DNA of 64,000 nucleotides from Lutibacter agarilyticus (GTDB taxonomy: Bacteria > Bacteroidota > Bacteroidia > Flavobacteriales > Flavobacteriaceae). A program made the position numbers and the translations under genes. Every line of letters starts with the position of its first letter. The first letter of the stretch is position 1. Of this stretch, positions 9,073 through 17,866 are shown piece by piece. The stretch is from NCBI RefSeq assembly GCF_900188235.1, contig NZ_FZNT01000001.1, positions 607,394 to 671,393 on the forward strand. Reading direction: 5' to 3'. Under the pieces are notes generated by a model. It saw only the letters and a program-made list of their open reading frames with translations. It ran no database searches and had not been told where the DNA came from.

Positions 9073-9828
9073 CTAACTTTGTTCTGGTTCTTCCGTAGTG
9101 GATAATGTATTGTCTTCGAGAGACTCTAACTTAAATTTCATTTTATCAGTAAAAAACTCAATTGGTAAATATTGCTCACTAAATTTTTTTTGAATAGGAT
9201 TAAACCATTTTACCTTTAAAAGGTTTTTAGAAACCTGTCTTTTTAATTTGCCCCCCTCATAATACATGTCTTTTTCATCATTTTTCTTTAAGCCACACAT
9301 TACAAAATCAGGAGAAGCATAATTTACAACATATTGAATAGTTGATTTTATGTTATCCTTTTCTATTACTCCTTTTTTTTCTGTTATTTTTTTAGATGAA
9401 CGCTTCTTATAAATTTCTATTTTTTTTGTTATAAACCTAACTATTCCTCCAAATTTGTATACTAATGGGTTTTGAAAATAACTTTGTATCTCTTTAATTA
9501 TTGTATCAGTATCATCTCTCAAATCACCAATATCCGATATTCTCTCAATTTTTAATTTTTTATATGATCTTAAAAAACTTTCATAAATTGTGTTTTCAGT
9601 AAATTGACTTTTATCATCATCAAAATAAACACACACATATTTTACATTGTCAGATATTTTTTCCCCTGATTCTTCATCATGAGTTCTTTTTTTATTATTT
9701 TCAATAAAAACTTCTTTCACCATCATTACAGGAGGTACATACTTACTATCTCCTTGTATTCTGAAATCATTAAATAACGGGTGAGTTTTAAAAGTAACAA
9801 TACTTCCTACAACATATTTATTTTTCAT
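9073..9828 (-). CDS. Hypothetical protein divergent from the reverse transcriptase
   Basis: I do not recognise this 251-aa protein. It has no signal peptide or membrane helix and is rich in Lys, Glu and Asp. Residues 1-90 (start MKNKYVVGSIVTFKTHPLF, then YVPPVMMVKEVF and NVKYVCVYFDDDKSQF) look like a small beta-barrel/SH3-like domain. The central part is basic (KKIEIYKKRSSKKITEKK, about 130-150) and the C-terminus is acidic and Ser/Thr-rich. It is divergent from the reverse transcriptase across a structured 470-bp gap, both set between core genes (acyltransferase and rmuC), which suggests one accessory island. A role in the same defence locus is only inferred from position. Confidence 0.65.
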   Translation of the reverse strand: MKNKYVVGSIVTFKTHPLFNDFRIQGDSKYVPPVMMVKEVFIENNKKRTHDEESGEKISDNVKYVCVYFDDDKSQFTENTIYESFLRSYKKLKIERISDIGDLRDDTDTIIKEIQSYFQNPLVYKFGGIVRFITKKIEIYKKRSSKKITEKKGVIEKDNIKSTIQYVVNYASPDFVMCGLKKNDEKDMYYEGGKLKRQVSKNLLKVKWFNPIQKKFSEQYLPIEFFTDKMKFKLESLEDNTLSTTEEPEQS

Positions 9829-9929
9829 ATTAATTTTTTCTTTAAAATTAATTAAAAATCTTAAATTTACAATATAAAGTAAGAAAGTTCTTTAGTTAAA
9901 GGAAATAAAACATTTATTGAACTGTTGTA

Positions 9930-10250
9930 TTGATTTTTTCAATCACTTAATCCAACCTTTTATTTTTAAAAGGGTTAATAAATATGGAGATTAAGAATTT
10001 TGTAAATTTCTTCAATTAAACAAATATTAAACGTTAAATAATTGTTAATTATCAGAAATGTAAGTATATCTTCTAAGAGTTGAACCAACTCCTGGGATGC
10101 ATCCCAAGGGTTGCAGACTATCAGTATGGCTTCTATAGCTTTCAGTAATATATTTATCATCTTTTGTTTATTTAATTTAGACAAAGATATGTACTAAGTC
10201 AGCGTGAGTCGAGAATTCGGCTAATGGTTCAATCTTCAAAAGATGTAGGT
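9930..10250 (+). ncRNA. Candidate DRT-associated non-coding RNA (boundaries approximate)
   Basis: The region just upstream of the reverse transcriptase carries a cluster of inverted repeats, far denser than in other gaps of similar length. From 5' to 3': a hairpin exposing five U residues (about 9930-9944); a stem AACCTTTT/AAAAGGGTT; two alternative stems sharing CAACTC (10077-10091 or 10086-10113); a 14-bp perfect palindrome TGGGATGCATCCCA at 10093-10106; and a short ATCTT/AAGAT stem. UG-type RTs such as DRT2 and DRT9 copy an ncRNA encoded directly upstream in the same orientation. No plus-strand promoter matching TAnnTTTG was found, so the ends and even the strand are uncertain. Confidence 0.35.
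9975..10160 (-). CDS. Possible small ORF antisense to the RT leader
   Basis: On the minus strand ATG 10158-10160 opens a 61-codon frame ending at 9975; the peptide begins MINILLKAIEAILIVCNPWD and is hydrophobic with acidic spots. A minus-strand TATCTTTG box at 10182-10189 would start transcription about 15 nt before this ATG, and the leader AAACAAAAG suits Bacteroidota. These two signs argue for a real gene; against it, the same DNA forms strong hairpins in the leader of the plus-strand RT gene and could be structural RNA only. I recognise no family. Confidence 0.25.
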   Translation of the reverse strand: MINILLKAIEAILIVCNPWDASQELVQLLEDILTFLIINNYLTFNICLIEEIYKILNLHIY

Positions 10251-10300
10251 TTTATTTCATTATAAATACGTGCGAGAACTTTTCTTACTTTTTAATAGCT

Positions 10301-11809
10301 ATGAGAAAAGAAAAAGATTGGTTTAAAGATCGGGGTTACCCTCATTTTTCTAACAAAACACCATTGTCAGTTAGAAAAAATATACAGCGTTATGTTTTAA
10401 ATCCTCAAAAGGTTTCTAAACATTCTTTTTTGCCGCTTATTTATAAAGAAATAAAGCAAAGAAGGTATAAAGTATCTAGTTTTAATGGAGAAATTAAACG
10501 CTCGCATAAAAAGGTTGAAAATGGTAAAATAGTTTCAAATTCTAAAATCAGAAAAATACTATATGCTTCACATCTAGATGCTCATGTATATTCATTTTAT
10601 GCGCAACAAATAATAGCTCCCAAATATGAAAAATACTTAGCTAAAAATATTGTTTTATCTAATTCAATAACCGCTTATAGGAAACTAGAAACAGATGATA
10701 AAGTTAAGTTCAAAAATAATGTACATTTTGCTAAAGATGTTTTTGATGAGATTAAGAAAAGGAAAAATTGTGTAACATTAGTTTTAGATATAGAAAACTT
10801 CTTCCCTACTCTTAATCATAAGAAATTAAAATTAGCTTGGGCAAAACTGCTAGGAACTAAAACATTACCAAAAGACCATTACAACCTTTTTAAAGCAATT
10901 ACTAGGTTTTCATATGTTAAACTGAAAGATTTAAAAACCAAGAAAGGCCATTTTGATGAAAAAGAGCTATCAAGATTAAAGAAACTTGGTAAACATACTT
11001 TTTTTGAAAACATTAAAGATTTAATTGATTCCGAAATAATTATTCATAAAAATCAAGTTAAAAAAGATGGAAAATTAATTGGAATTCCACAAGGGTTACC
11101 TATTAGTGCTTTATTAGCTAATATTTATATGCTTTCTTTTGATGAAGCTATAATTGAAAGGTTAACTTTAAAACATAATGTATTTTACAGAAGGTATTCT
11201 GATGATATTGTTGTTATATGTGGTAAAGATCAAATTTCTATGATAGAAAAGACTGTTGAAGAGGAAATTGATAAAATTGATTTAGTTATATCTCTTGAAA
11301 AAACTGAAAAGACATTGTTTAAATTAAATAATGGAAGATTACAATGTTATAAACTTGAAAACGAAAGAATTGTAGAAAACATTCCTTTGAATTATCTTGG
11401 TTTTGAATTTTACGGCTACCAAACTTTAATAAAATCTAAAAATTTGGCTAAGTTTTACAGAGAAATGAAACACACTGTAAAACGTAAATATAAACGTGTT
11501 GAACATATTAAAGAAAAACATTTATTAGATGAAGCACCTTTGTTTAAACGTAAGTTGTATAGGCTTTACAGCTTTAAAGGTGTTGATTCCAGATTTTTGC
11601 CATCTAAAAGAACAGAATTTATAGAGGGAAAAGCAGTTACAACTCCTTTCGAAAGAAAATTTAGAGGTAACTACTTGCGCTATGCTTATAGAGCTGCAGA
11701 TGACCTTAATGCTCCAGAAATCAAAAGGCAATTAAAAAATCATTGGAAAATACTTCAAAAAACAATATCAAAATATGAATTTTCTAATTCAAAAAAAGAA
11801 ACTGAATAA
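10301..11809 (+). CDS. Defence-associated reverse transcriptase (UG/DRT type)
   Basis: This 502-aa protein is a reverse transcriptase: catalytic D163 lies in LVLDIENFFPTLNH, the motif-4 loop G261IPQGLPIS269 is intact, and the second catalytic pair is Y299SDD302. The N-terminus (WFKDRGYPHF, HSFLPLIYKEIKQRRYK, YASHLDAHVYSFYA) matches the pattern I know from unknown-group (UG) RTs related to DRT2 and DRT9, not retrons or group II introns: there is no maturase or HNH domain. About 190 residues follow the YSDD motif, with LYRLYSFKGVDSRFLP and GNYLRYAYRAADDLNAPE. Likely role: antiphage defence through cDNA synthesis on an upstream ncRNA. Exact UG class is not settled here. The gene is solitary and AT-rich. 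Confidence 0.85.
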   Translation: MRKEKDWFKDRGYPHFSNKTPLSVRKNIQRYVLNPQKVSKHSFLPLIYKEIKQRRYKVSSFNGEIKRSHKKVENGKIVSNSKIRKILYASHLDAHVYSFYAQQIIAPKYEKYLAKNIVLSNSITAYRKLETDDKVKFKNNVHFAKDVFDEIKKRKNCVTLVLDIENFFPTLNHKKLKLAWAKLLGTKTLPKDHYNLFKAITRFSYVKLKDLKTKKGHFDEKELSRLKKLGKHTFFENIKDLIDSEIIIHKNQVKKDGKLIGIPQGLPISALLANIYMLSFDEAIIERLTLKHNVFYRRYSDDIVVICGKDQISMIEKTVEEEIDKIDLVISLEKTEKTLFKLNNGRLQCYKLENERIVENIPLNYLGFEFYGYQTLIKSKNLAKFYREMKHTVKRKYKRVEHIKEKHLLDEAPLFKRKLYRLYSFKGVDSRFLPSKRTEFIEGKAVTTPFERKFRGNYLRYAYRAADDLNAPEIKRQLKNHWKILQKTISKYEFSNSKKETE

Positions 11810-11857
11810 AATATTTATAAGCATATTTTATTACTTTTACAATATACTTTATAAGAT

Positions 11858-13180
11858 ATGAATGAATATATAATTTTTGTGGTATTAGTATTGGTTTTTG
11901 CTGCTATTGGCTTTATTATTGGGAAACTTCTCACTAAAAACAACTTAGAAAAAGTAACTTCAGAACTAGAAATTAAAAATAAACTATTACTTGAAGAAAA
12001 GGTACTTAACAGTGACACAATCAATTTATTAAATGAAGAAAAAAGCAACTTAAATGCACAGAAACATGAAATTGATTTAAAGTATACACAAAAGGTGTCA
12101 GAGCTGAAAAACTTAGAAGAAAAACTACTTGAAAATAAAAATGAAGTATCTAAATTACAAGAAAAATTCACCAAAGATTTTGAATTATTGGCTAGTAAAA
12201 TTTTAGAAGATAAGTCCGCTAAATTCACTGAGCAAAATCAAGAAAATATAAAAAGAATTCTAAATCCTTTACAGGAAAGAATTCAAACTTTTGAAAAAAA
12301 GGTAGAAGATACGCATAAAGAAAGTATTGATTATCATGCTGCTTTACGTCAACAAATTGTTGGTTTAAAAGATTTAAACCTTCAAATGAGTAAAGAAACC
12401 CTTAATTTAACCAAAGCTTTAAAAGGAGATAGTAAAGCGCAAGGAAACTGGGGCGAATTGGTCTTAGAACGTGTTTTAGAAAAATCAGGCTTAGAAAAAA
12501 ATAGTGAATATTTTGTACAGCAAAGCTTTGTAAATGATGAAAATAAGCGAATTATGCCCGATGTTGTTATTCATTTACCAGACGATAAAAAAATGATTAT
12601 CGATTCAAAAGTATCGTTAACAGCTTACGAACAATATGTAAATGCCGATACAGAAGAAGAAAAATCAGTATTTTTAAAAGAACACGTAAATTCATTAAAA
12701 AGACATATTGAACAGTTAAGTGAAAAAAAATATGAAACTATTTACGAAATAGATTCACCCGATTTTGTATTGCTATTTATACCTATTGAACCAGCATTTG
12801 CTATTGCTTTAAATAGTGATAACCAACTGTATAACAAAGCTTTTGAAAAAAATATTGTAATTGTTACACCAACCACGCTTTTAGCAACATTGCGTACTAT
12901 TGATAGTATGTGGAATAATGAAAAGCAACAGCGAAATGCTATTGATATTGCAATTCATGCAGGACGATTGTATGATCAGTTTGTAAACTTAACCAACGAT
13001 TTAATTAAAGTTGGAAATCAACTAAAAACAGTCCAAGGTTCTTATGATGTTTCTATGAAAAAATTAACAGGTACAGGAAATCTTATTAAAAAAGTTGAGA
13101 AGATTAAAAAATTAGGGGCAAAAGGTACTAAGAACTTTAATGATCGACTGTTAGAGAGAGCTTTAGAAGATGAAGATTAA
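11858..13180 (+). CDS. rmuC: DNA recombination protein RmuC homologue
   Basis: The 440-aa protein has an N-terminal membrane helix (residues 4-22), a long coiled coil (about 25-130) and the RmuC nuclease-like domain (about 170-390). Typical blocks are QGNWGELVLERVLEKSGL, MPDVVIHLPDDKKMIIDSKV and the DFVLLFIPIEPAF stretch. RmuC is thought to limit inversions at short inverted repeats through an endonuclease-like activity. Length fits the family. The gene starts 48 bp after the reverse transcriptase stop on the same strand, but its core nature suggests an independent promoter. A strong terminator follows. Confidence 0.93.
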   Translation: MNEYIIFVVLVLVFAAIGFIIGKLLTKNNLEKVTSELEIKNKLLLEEKVLNSDTINLLNEEKSNLNAQKHEIDLKYTQKVSELKNLEEKLLENKNEVSKLQEKFTKDFELLASKILEDKSAKFTEQNQENIKRILNPLQERIQTFEKKVEDTHKESIDYHAALRQQIVGLKDLNLQMSKETLNLTKALKGDSKAQGNWGELVLERVLEKSGLEKNSEYFVQQSFVNDENKRIMPDVVIHLPDDKKMIIDSKVSLTAYEQYVNADTEEEKSVFLKEHVNSLKRHIEQLSEKKYETIYEIDSPDFVLLFIPIEPAFAIALNSDNQLYNKAFEKNIVIVTPTTLLATLRTIDSMWNNEKQQRNAIDIAIHAGRLYDQFVNLTNDLIKVGNQLKTVQGSYDVSMKKLTGTGNLIKKVEKIKKLGAKGTKNFNDRLLERALEDED

Positions 13181-13181
13181 A

Positions 13182-13220
13182 AAAAAAGCTCTAAATTAAA
13201 TTTTAATTTAGAGCTTTTTT
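13182..13220. terminator. Intrinsic terminator after rmuC
   Basis: An inverted repeat of AAAAAAGCTCTAAATTAAA (from 13182) and TTTAATTTAGAGCTTTTTT (to 13220) with A- and T-runs at the ends, so it can act in both directions. It sits between rmuC and the convergent DUF4136 gene. Confidence 0.85.
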
Positions 13221-13234
13221 AGGGCTTTATGGTA

Positions 13235-13819
13235 TTATTTTATCGGTGAAACAGGGTATTTCTTAAATAATTTTCTAATTCCTTTTGGAATTGTTTTAGC
13301 TCTTTTATTTGCATTTGTGTTAATTGTTTTTATAGAAACACCTTGCCAAACTAACTTTTTTGAACTTGTATCATATATATCAATTACAAAAGTTCCAACT
13401 TGATAATCGTTTTCACTATATGTTGTTGTTGCATAACCCATGCCCCAACCCCATCCAGGTCTGTAATACCCTCTTCCGTAACCGTAACCCATTCCCATGC
13501 CTCCGTTAAAGTTAGTATAAGCAGTAGTACTTGTTTTATTATCTATCACAAAAAAAAGTGTCACTATTACATCTGCATCAGATGCTTTGTAAGTCATGCC
13601 TCTACTAGCAAATTCAGCCTGTAAAGATTCTTTTATACGTTTTTTATCAATATCATTAATTATTTTACCGCTATCATCTTGCCAACCACCAAAACTATAT
13701 GTTTTATATGTAGTAAAATCAGCTTCTTTATCGTAATCGGAAGATACTTGTGCTACTACTGGCTCAAATAAAAAAATTGAAAATATAATTACAATAAAAC
13801 TTTTAAATACATTTTTCAT
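13235..13819 (-). CDS. DUF4136 domain-containing exported protein
   Basis: The 194-aa protein has a signal peptide (MKNVFKSFIVIIFSIFLFEPVVAQ, residues 1-24) and no lipobox. It shows the DUF4136 pattern: YDKEADFTTYKTYSF near the N-terminus, a middle DADVIVTLFFVID strand, a glycine/tyrosine-rich loop (GMGMGYGYGRGYYRPGWGWG, about 107-126) and the C-terminal GTFVIDIYDTSSKKLVWQG. DUF4136 proteins are periplasmic or outer-membrane-attached with unknown function. A minus-strand TAAATTTG box lies at 13845-13852. It is monocistronic and shares a terminator with rmuC. Confidence 0.88.
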   Translation of the reverse strand: MKNVFKSFIVIIFSIFLFEPVVAQVSSDYDKEADFTTYKTYSFGGWQDDSGKIINDIDKKRIKESLQAEFASRGMTYKASDADVIVTLFFVIDNKTSTTAYTNFNGGMGMGYGYGRGYYRPGWGWGMGYATTTYSENDYQVGTFVIDIYDTSSKKLVWQGVSIKTINTNANKRAKTIPKGIRKLFKKYPVSPIK

Positions 13820-13942
13820 TTGATGTTATTTTAAATTATCCTAACAAATTTATAGGAAGAAATTTAAAAATATCTTAAAAATTTGTGAAAAATAAGAATT
13901 TTCAATAGAAAATAAATGAAGTATAGCTTAATAAATTATAAA

Positions 13943-13976
13943 AAAGCCCATTTCATTTTTTTTTGAAATGGGCTTT
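13943..13976 (-). terminator. Terminator of the sigma factor/46-aa gene unit
   Basis: Stem AAAGCCCATTTCA (13943-13955) and TGAAATGGGCTTT (13964-13976) with an 8-nt loop. Read on the minus strand the stem is followed by a T-run (GGGCTTTTTTATAA), fitting termination of transcripts arriving from 14754. Confidence 0.8.
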
Positions 13977-13982
13977 AGAACA

Positions 13983-14123
13983 TTAATTCAAATGTAATTC
14001 AATAGTACAGTTTTGGTTGGTTTTAACTACTCTTAATTGCTTAGAATAATTTAGTAAATATTGAATTATTTCTTTTCTTGGTTGTTCCTCACAAGAAGTC
14101 TTTTCAGTGTAAAGTTTCATCAT
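13983..14123 (-). CDS. Small 46-aa protein downstream of ECF sigma factor
   Basis: Minus-strand ATG at 14121-14123 (or the adjacent ATG at 14118-14120) opens a 46-codon frame ending in TAA at 13983-13985. The peptide begins MMKLYTEKTSCEEQPRKEII, then QYLLNYSKQLRVVKT, and reads as a soluble helical small protein. It lies 46 bp downstream of the sigma factor and 7 bp before a good terminator, so it fills the unit exactly. The size and the MKLYT...S...ETI.YLLNYS pattern recall short conserved flavobacterial proteins, but I cannot name a family. Confidence 0.55.
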   Translation of the reverse strand: MMKLYTEKTSCEEQPRKEIIQYLLNYSKQLRVVKTNQNCTIELHLN

Positions 14124-14169
14124 ATAATATCTTTTTATACTATATCAACGATGAAATTATCTGTTTATT

Positions 14170-14754
14170 TTAATTTACCAAACTAATTTGGTATTTATCC
14201 ACCAATTTTCTTAAATTTATTAACGCATAGCGCATTCTTCCTAACGCCGTATTTATACTAACATTGGTATTTTCAGCAATTTCTTTAAAACTCATATCTT
14301 TGTACATGCGCATTAATAATACTTCTTTTTGATCATCGGGTAATTCCGAAATCAACTCTTTAACATCGTCTAAAATTTGATTTTGTATCAATTGTTTTTC
14401 AACATTTAAAACTTCATCACTAATCACTGAAAAAATATCAAAATCATCAGTATTATTAAATTTAGGGATGCGTTTATTTCTTCTGAAATGATCAATAACT
14501 AGGTTATGAGCAATGCGCATAACCCAAGGTAAAAATTTACCTTCTTCATTGTAATTCCCTTTTTTTAAGGTGTTAATTACTTTTATAAAAGTATCCTGAA
14601 AAATATCTTCAGCAACTTCCCTGTCTAAAACTTTTGATTGAATAAAACCAAATATTCGTTGTTTATGACGTATAATAAGAATCTCTAAGGATTTCTCGTT
14701 TCCATAAATATAATTGCTAACTAAAACGCTGTCAGTTATAACTTTACTTTCCAT
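14170..14754 (-). CDS. ECF-type RNA polymerase sigma factor
   Basis: The 194-aa protein has sigma-70 region 2 at about residues 20-95 (SLEILIIRHKQRIFGFI, DIFQDTFIKVI, LPWVMRIAHNLVIDHFRR) and region 4 at about 130-185 (ELPDDQKEVLLMRMYKDMSFKEIAENTNVSI, a helix-turn-helix). Region 3 is absent, which defines the ECF class. No anti-sigma factor gene is next to it, which is unusual for ECF sigmas of the FecI/RpoE types but seen in Bacteroidota housekeeping-like ECFs. The downstream 46-aa ORF may be co-transcribed. uvrA is divergent. Confidence 0.92.
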   Translation of the reverse strand: MESKVITDSVLVSNYIYGNEKSLEILIIRHKQRIFGFIQSKVLDREVAEDIFQDTFIKVINTLKKGNYNEEGKFLPWVMRIAHNLVIDHFRRNKRIPKFNNTDDFDIFSVISDEVLNVEKQLIQNQILDDVKELISELPDDQKEVLLMRMYKDMSFKEIAENTNVSINTALGRMRYALINLRKLVDKYQISLVN

Positions 14755-14950
14755 ATTAAATACAGTTTAAAGGGTGTAATTTGTATTTGTTTAATTGTAT
14801 AAAAAGTAATTGTATGTTATAAGCGTTTGTTTAAAGTTTGAATTTCAAATATCATGTATTTTTTTTGAAATCCCAAATTTAATAGTGTTTAAAGCTTATT
14901 TTAACACAAAATCGAATGAAACCTTACTGTTAATTCTGAAATTTTGTAGT

Positions 14951-14958
14951 TATCTTTG
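14951..14958 (+). promoter_or_regulatory. uvrA -7 promoter box TATCTTTG
   Basis: A perfect TAnnTTTG box, 26 nt upstream of the uvrA ATG at 14984. It supports that start over an upstream in-frame ATG at 14810, which would lie before the promoter. No clear -33 TTTG at the expected spacing. Confidence 0.55.
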
Positions 14959-14983
14959 CATTTATCTACTATTTTTAAAGAAA

Positions 14984-17770
14984 ATGACAAAAAACCTAGC
15001 AGCATTAAATCCAAAAGAAAATATTCTAATAAAAGGAGCTAAACTTCATAATTTAAAAAATATTGATGTTGCAATACCTAGAAATAAACTAGTTGTTATC
15101 ACTGGGCTTTCTGGTTCAGGAAAGTCTAGTTTGGCTTTTGATACGTTGTTTGCTGAAGGTCAGCGAAGATATGTTGAAAGTTTATCGTCTTATGCCCGTC
15201 AGTTCTTAGGAAGGTTAAACAGGCCAAAAGTTGATTATATTAAAGGTATTGCTCCTGCCATTGCTATTGAACAAAAAGTAAACGCTACAAATCCGCGTTC
15301 TACCGTTGGAACTTCAACAGAAATATATGATTATTTAAAATTATTGTATGCCCGAATTGGTAGTACCTACTCTCCTATTTCAAATAATGAAGTAAAAAAA
15401 CACACGGTTAGTGATGTTGTTAATTATGTAAAAGAACTAACATTAAAAACAAAATTATTATTGTTATCACCTGTTCATATTCCAAGTGATCGAAGTGTGG
15501 TGCAAACGTTGAAAATTTTAGCGCAACAAGGGTATTCAAGAATAAAATACAAAGGTGAAGTTATTAGAATTGAAGAAGTTAATAGCGAAATTGAACACGA
15601 TTTTTATTTAGTTGTTGATCGTATTGTGGTAAAAGATGATGAAGATTTTTTTAATCGCTTAGCTGATGCTATTCAAACTGCTTTTTTTGAAGGTAAAGGC
15701 GAATGTATTTTAGAATTTGTTGAAAATCAAAAACAAACGTTGTTCAATAATAAATTTGAATTAGATGGCATTCAGTTTTTAGAACCTAATACGCATTTGT
15801 TTAGTTTTAACAATCCGTATGGTGCTTGTCCTACTTGTGAAGGTTACGGAAATGTAATTGGAATAGATGAAGATTTAGTAATACCTAATACTTCCCTTTC
15901 TATTTATGAAGACGCTATTTTACCATGGAAATCAGATTCTTTTAAAAAGTTCAAGGACGATTTAACAACGCACGCTTATAAATTTAACATTCCTATTCAC
16001 AAACCTTGGTTTGAAATTCCAGAAAAAGCAAAAGAACTTATTTGGAATGGAAATTCAAGTTTTGAAGGCTTGCATTCATTTTTTAAATTTTTAGAAGAAC
16101 AAAGTTATAAAATTCAATACCGAGTAATGCTTTCTCGCTACCGAGGAAAAACAAAATGTACTACTTGTAACGGTAAACGATTAAGAACTGAAACTGATAA
16201 TGTAAAAATTAGTGGTAAAAATATTAGTGAATTAGTTGATTTACCTTTAAATGAATTGGCTCAGTTTTTTAAAACATTACAACTTAAAACTCACGAGCAA
16301 AATATTGCCAAGCGTTTGTTGGTTGAAATTAATAATAGATTGCAATTTTTGAATGATGTTGGACTAAATTATTTAACGTTAAACAGAACTTCAAATACGT
16401 TGTCTGGTGGTGAAAGTCAGCGAATTAACTTAGCAACTTCTTTAGGAAGTAGTTTAGTAGGCTCTATGTATATTTTAGATGAACCAAGTATCGGATTACA
16501 CCCTAAAGATACCGAGCGTTTGATACAGGTACTGAAAGATTTACGTGATTTAGGAAACACAGTAATTGTAGTTGAACACGATGAAGATATTATGAAAGCT
16601 TCAGATTTAATTATTGATATTGGCCCTGAAGCAGGAACTTTTGGTGGAAACATAGTTGCTGAAGGTACTTATGATGAAATTTTAAAAGCAGATTCTTTAA
16701 CAGGAAAATATTTGAGCAACAAACTTCAAATTGAAGTACCTAAAAAGCGACGTACTTCAACATATAAAATTGAAATTATTGGAGCTAGAGAAAACAATTT
16801 AAAAAATATCAATGTTACATTTCCTTTAAATAGTTTAACTGTTATAACAGGTGTTTCTGGAAGCGGAAAAAGTACATTGGTAAGCAAAATTCTATATCCT
16901 GTAATTCAGAAAAAAATTGGCGGTTACGGAGAAAAAGCAGGTCAATATACTGAGGTTAAAGGTGATTTTTCTAAAATTGAACACATAGAATTTATCAATC
17001 AAAACCCAATTGGACGCTCAAGTAGATCAAATCCGGTAACATATATTAAAGCGTACGATGATATTCGTGCGTTATTTGCTTCAGAAAAATTATCAAAAAT
17101 AAGAAATTACCAGCCTAAACATTTTTCATTTAATGTTGAAGGTGGACGCTGTGAGATTTGTAAAGGTGAAGGTGAAGTAACTATTGAAATGCAATTTATG
17201 GCTGATGTTCATTTGGAATGTGAGACATGTAAAGGTAAACGGTTCAAAAAAGAAGTTTTAGAAGTTAAATTTCATAAAAAATCAATTAATGATATTTTAA
17301 ACAGCACTATAGATGATGCTATTACATTTTTTAACAATCATCAAGAATTTAAAATTGTACGGAAATTAAAACCGTTACAAGATGTTGGTTTAGGGTACGT
17401 AACCTTAGGGCAGTCTTCGTCAACTTTATCTGGTGGTGAAGCGCAACGTATTAAATTGGCTTCTTTTTTAGTAAAAGGAAGTAATCAAAGTAAATCATTA
17501 TTTATTTTTGATGAACCAACAACAGGTTTGCATTTTCATGATATTAAAAAATTATTAAAATCATTCAATGCTTTAATTGAAAACGGGCATTCTATTATTG
17601 TTATTGAACACAATATAGATCTTATTAAATGCGCCGATTATGTAATTGATTTAGGGAAAGAAGGTGGTAAAAATGGAGGTTCTTTGTTATTTCAGGGTAC
17701 GCCTGAAAAACTAATAAAATCTAAAGAATCATATACAGCTCCCTTTTTAGCTAAAAAATTAAAACAATAA
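14984..17770 (+). CDS. uvrA: Excinuclease ABC subunit UvrA
   Basis: The 928-aa DNA damage-recognition ATPase of nucleotide excision repair. Start ATG 14984 gives [20 protein letters not shown], followed by the first Walker A G41LSGSGKSS49 and [16 protein letters not shown]. The first zinc-module cysteines are in CPTCEGYG and CTTCNGKRL. First ABC signature [13 protein letters not shown], then the second Walker [10 protein letters not shown], the UvrB-interacting [17 protein letters not shown], the second zinc module ([18 protein letters not shown]), second signature [13 protein letters not shown] and Walker [13 protein letters not shown]. All modules are intact and the length is normal. The 14810 start is rejected: it adds a hydrophobic, promoter-spanning extension. 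Confidence 0.95.
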   Translation: MTKNLAALNPKENILIKGAKLHNLKNIDVAIPRNKLVVITGLSGSGKSSLAFDTLFAEGQRRYVESLSSYARQFLGRLNRPKVDYIKGIAPAIAIEQKVNATNPRSTVGTSTEIYDYLKLLYARIGSTYSPISNNEVKKHTVSDVVNYVKELTLKTKLLLLSPVHIPSDRSVVQTLKILAQQGYSRIKYKGEVIRIEEVNSEIEHDFYLVVDRIVVKDDEDFFNRLADAIQTAFFEGKGECILEFVENQKQTLFNNKFELDGIQFLEPNTHLFSFNNPYGACPTCEGYGNVIGIDEDLVIPNTSLSIYEDAILPWKSDSFKKFKDDLTTHAYKFNIPIHKPWFEIPEKAKELIWNGNSSFEGLHSFFKFLEEQSYKIQYRVMLSRYRGKTKCTTCNGKRLRTETDNVKISGKNISELVDLPLNELAQFFKTLQLKTHEQNIAKRLLVEINNRLQFLNDVGLNYLTLNRTSNTLSGGESQRINLATSLGSSLVGSMYILDEPSIGLHPKDTERLIQVLKDLRDLGNTVIVVEHDEDIMKASDLIIDIGPEAGTFGGNIVAEGTYDEILKADSLTGKYLSNKLQIEVPKKRRTSTYKIEIIGARENNLKNINVTFPLNSLTVITGVSGSGKSTLVSKILYPVIQKKIGGYGEKAGQYTEVKGDFSKIEHIEFINQNPIGRSSRSNPVTYIKAYDDIRALFASEKLSKIRNYQPKHFSFNVEGGRCEICKGEGEVTIEMQFMADVHLECETCKGKRFKKEVLEVKFHKKSINDILNSTIDDAITFFNNHQEFKIVRKLKPLQDVGLGYVTLGQSSSTLSGGEAQRIKLASFLVKGSNQSKSLFIFDEPTTGLHFHDIKKLLKSFNALIENGHSIIVIEHNIDLIKCADYVIDLGKEGGKNGGSLLFQGTPEKLIKSKESYTAPFLAKKLKQ

Positions 17771-17812
17771 AAAGCAATTGTATGTATACTTATAATACTG
17801 TACAATTGCTTT
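17771..17812. terminator. uvrA terminator
   Basis: Stem AAAGCAATTGTA (17771-17782) with TACAATTGCTTT (17801-17812), loop of 18 nt, placed directly after the uvrA stop. Confidence 0.75.
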
Positions 17813-17866
17813 CTAACCTAATTTAACCTTAACAAAACTACTGTTGTGGGGACATTGTTTTGTTTT

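Larger units (their letters stand above)
9829..10300. other. 472-bp structured gap upstream of the reverse transcriptase
   Basis: No protein with recognisable similarity is encoded here. The stretch contains four hairpins: ATTGA-TTTTT-TCAAT around 9930-9944, AACCTTTT...AAAAGGGTT at 9954-9977, and the overlapping GAGTTG/CAACTC and CAACTCC...GGGTTG pair at 10077-10113, plus a small ATCTT-CAA-AAGAT stem near 10232. A minus-strand TATCTTTG box (10182-10189) could drive an antisense transcript. Defence reverse transcriptases of the DRT2 and DRT9 types carry their template ncRNA at this position. Confidence 0.6.

Noticed and set aside
11815..12228. 137-aa ORF on the minus strand inside rmuC
   Set aside because: Serine/phenylalanine-rich low-complexity shadow of the rmuC coiled coil.
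14810..14983. N-terminal extension of UvrA
   Set aside because: It lies upstream of the TATCTTTG box and is hydrophobic, unlike any UvrA N-terminus.
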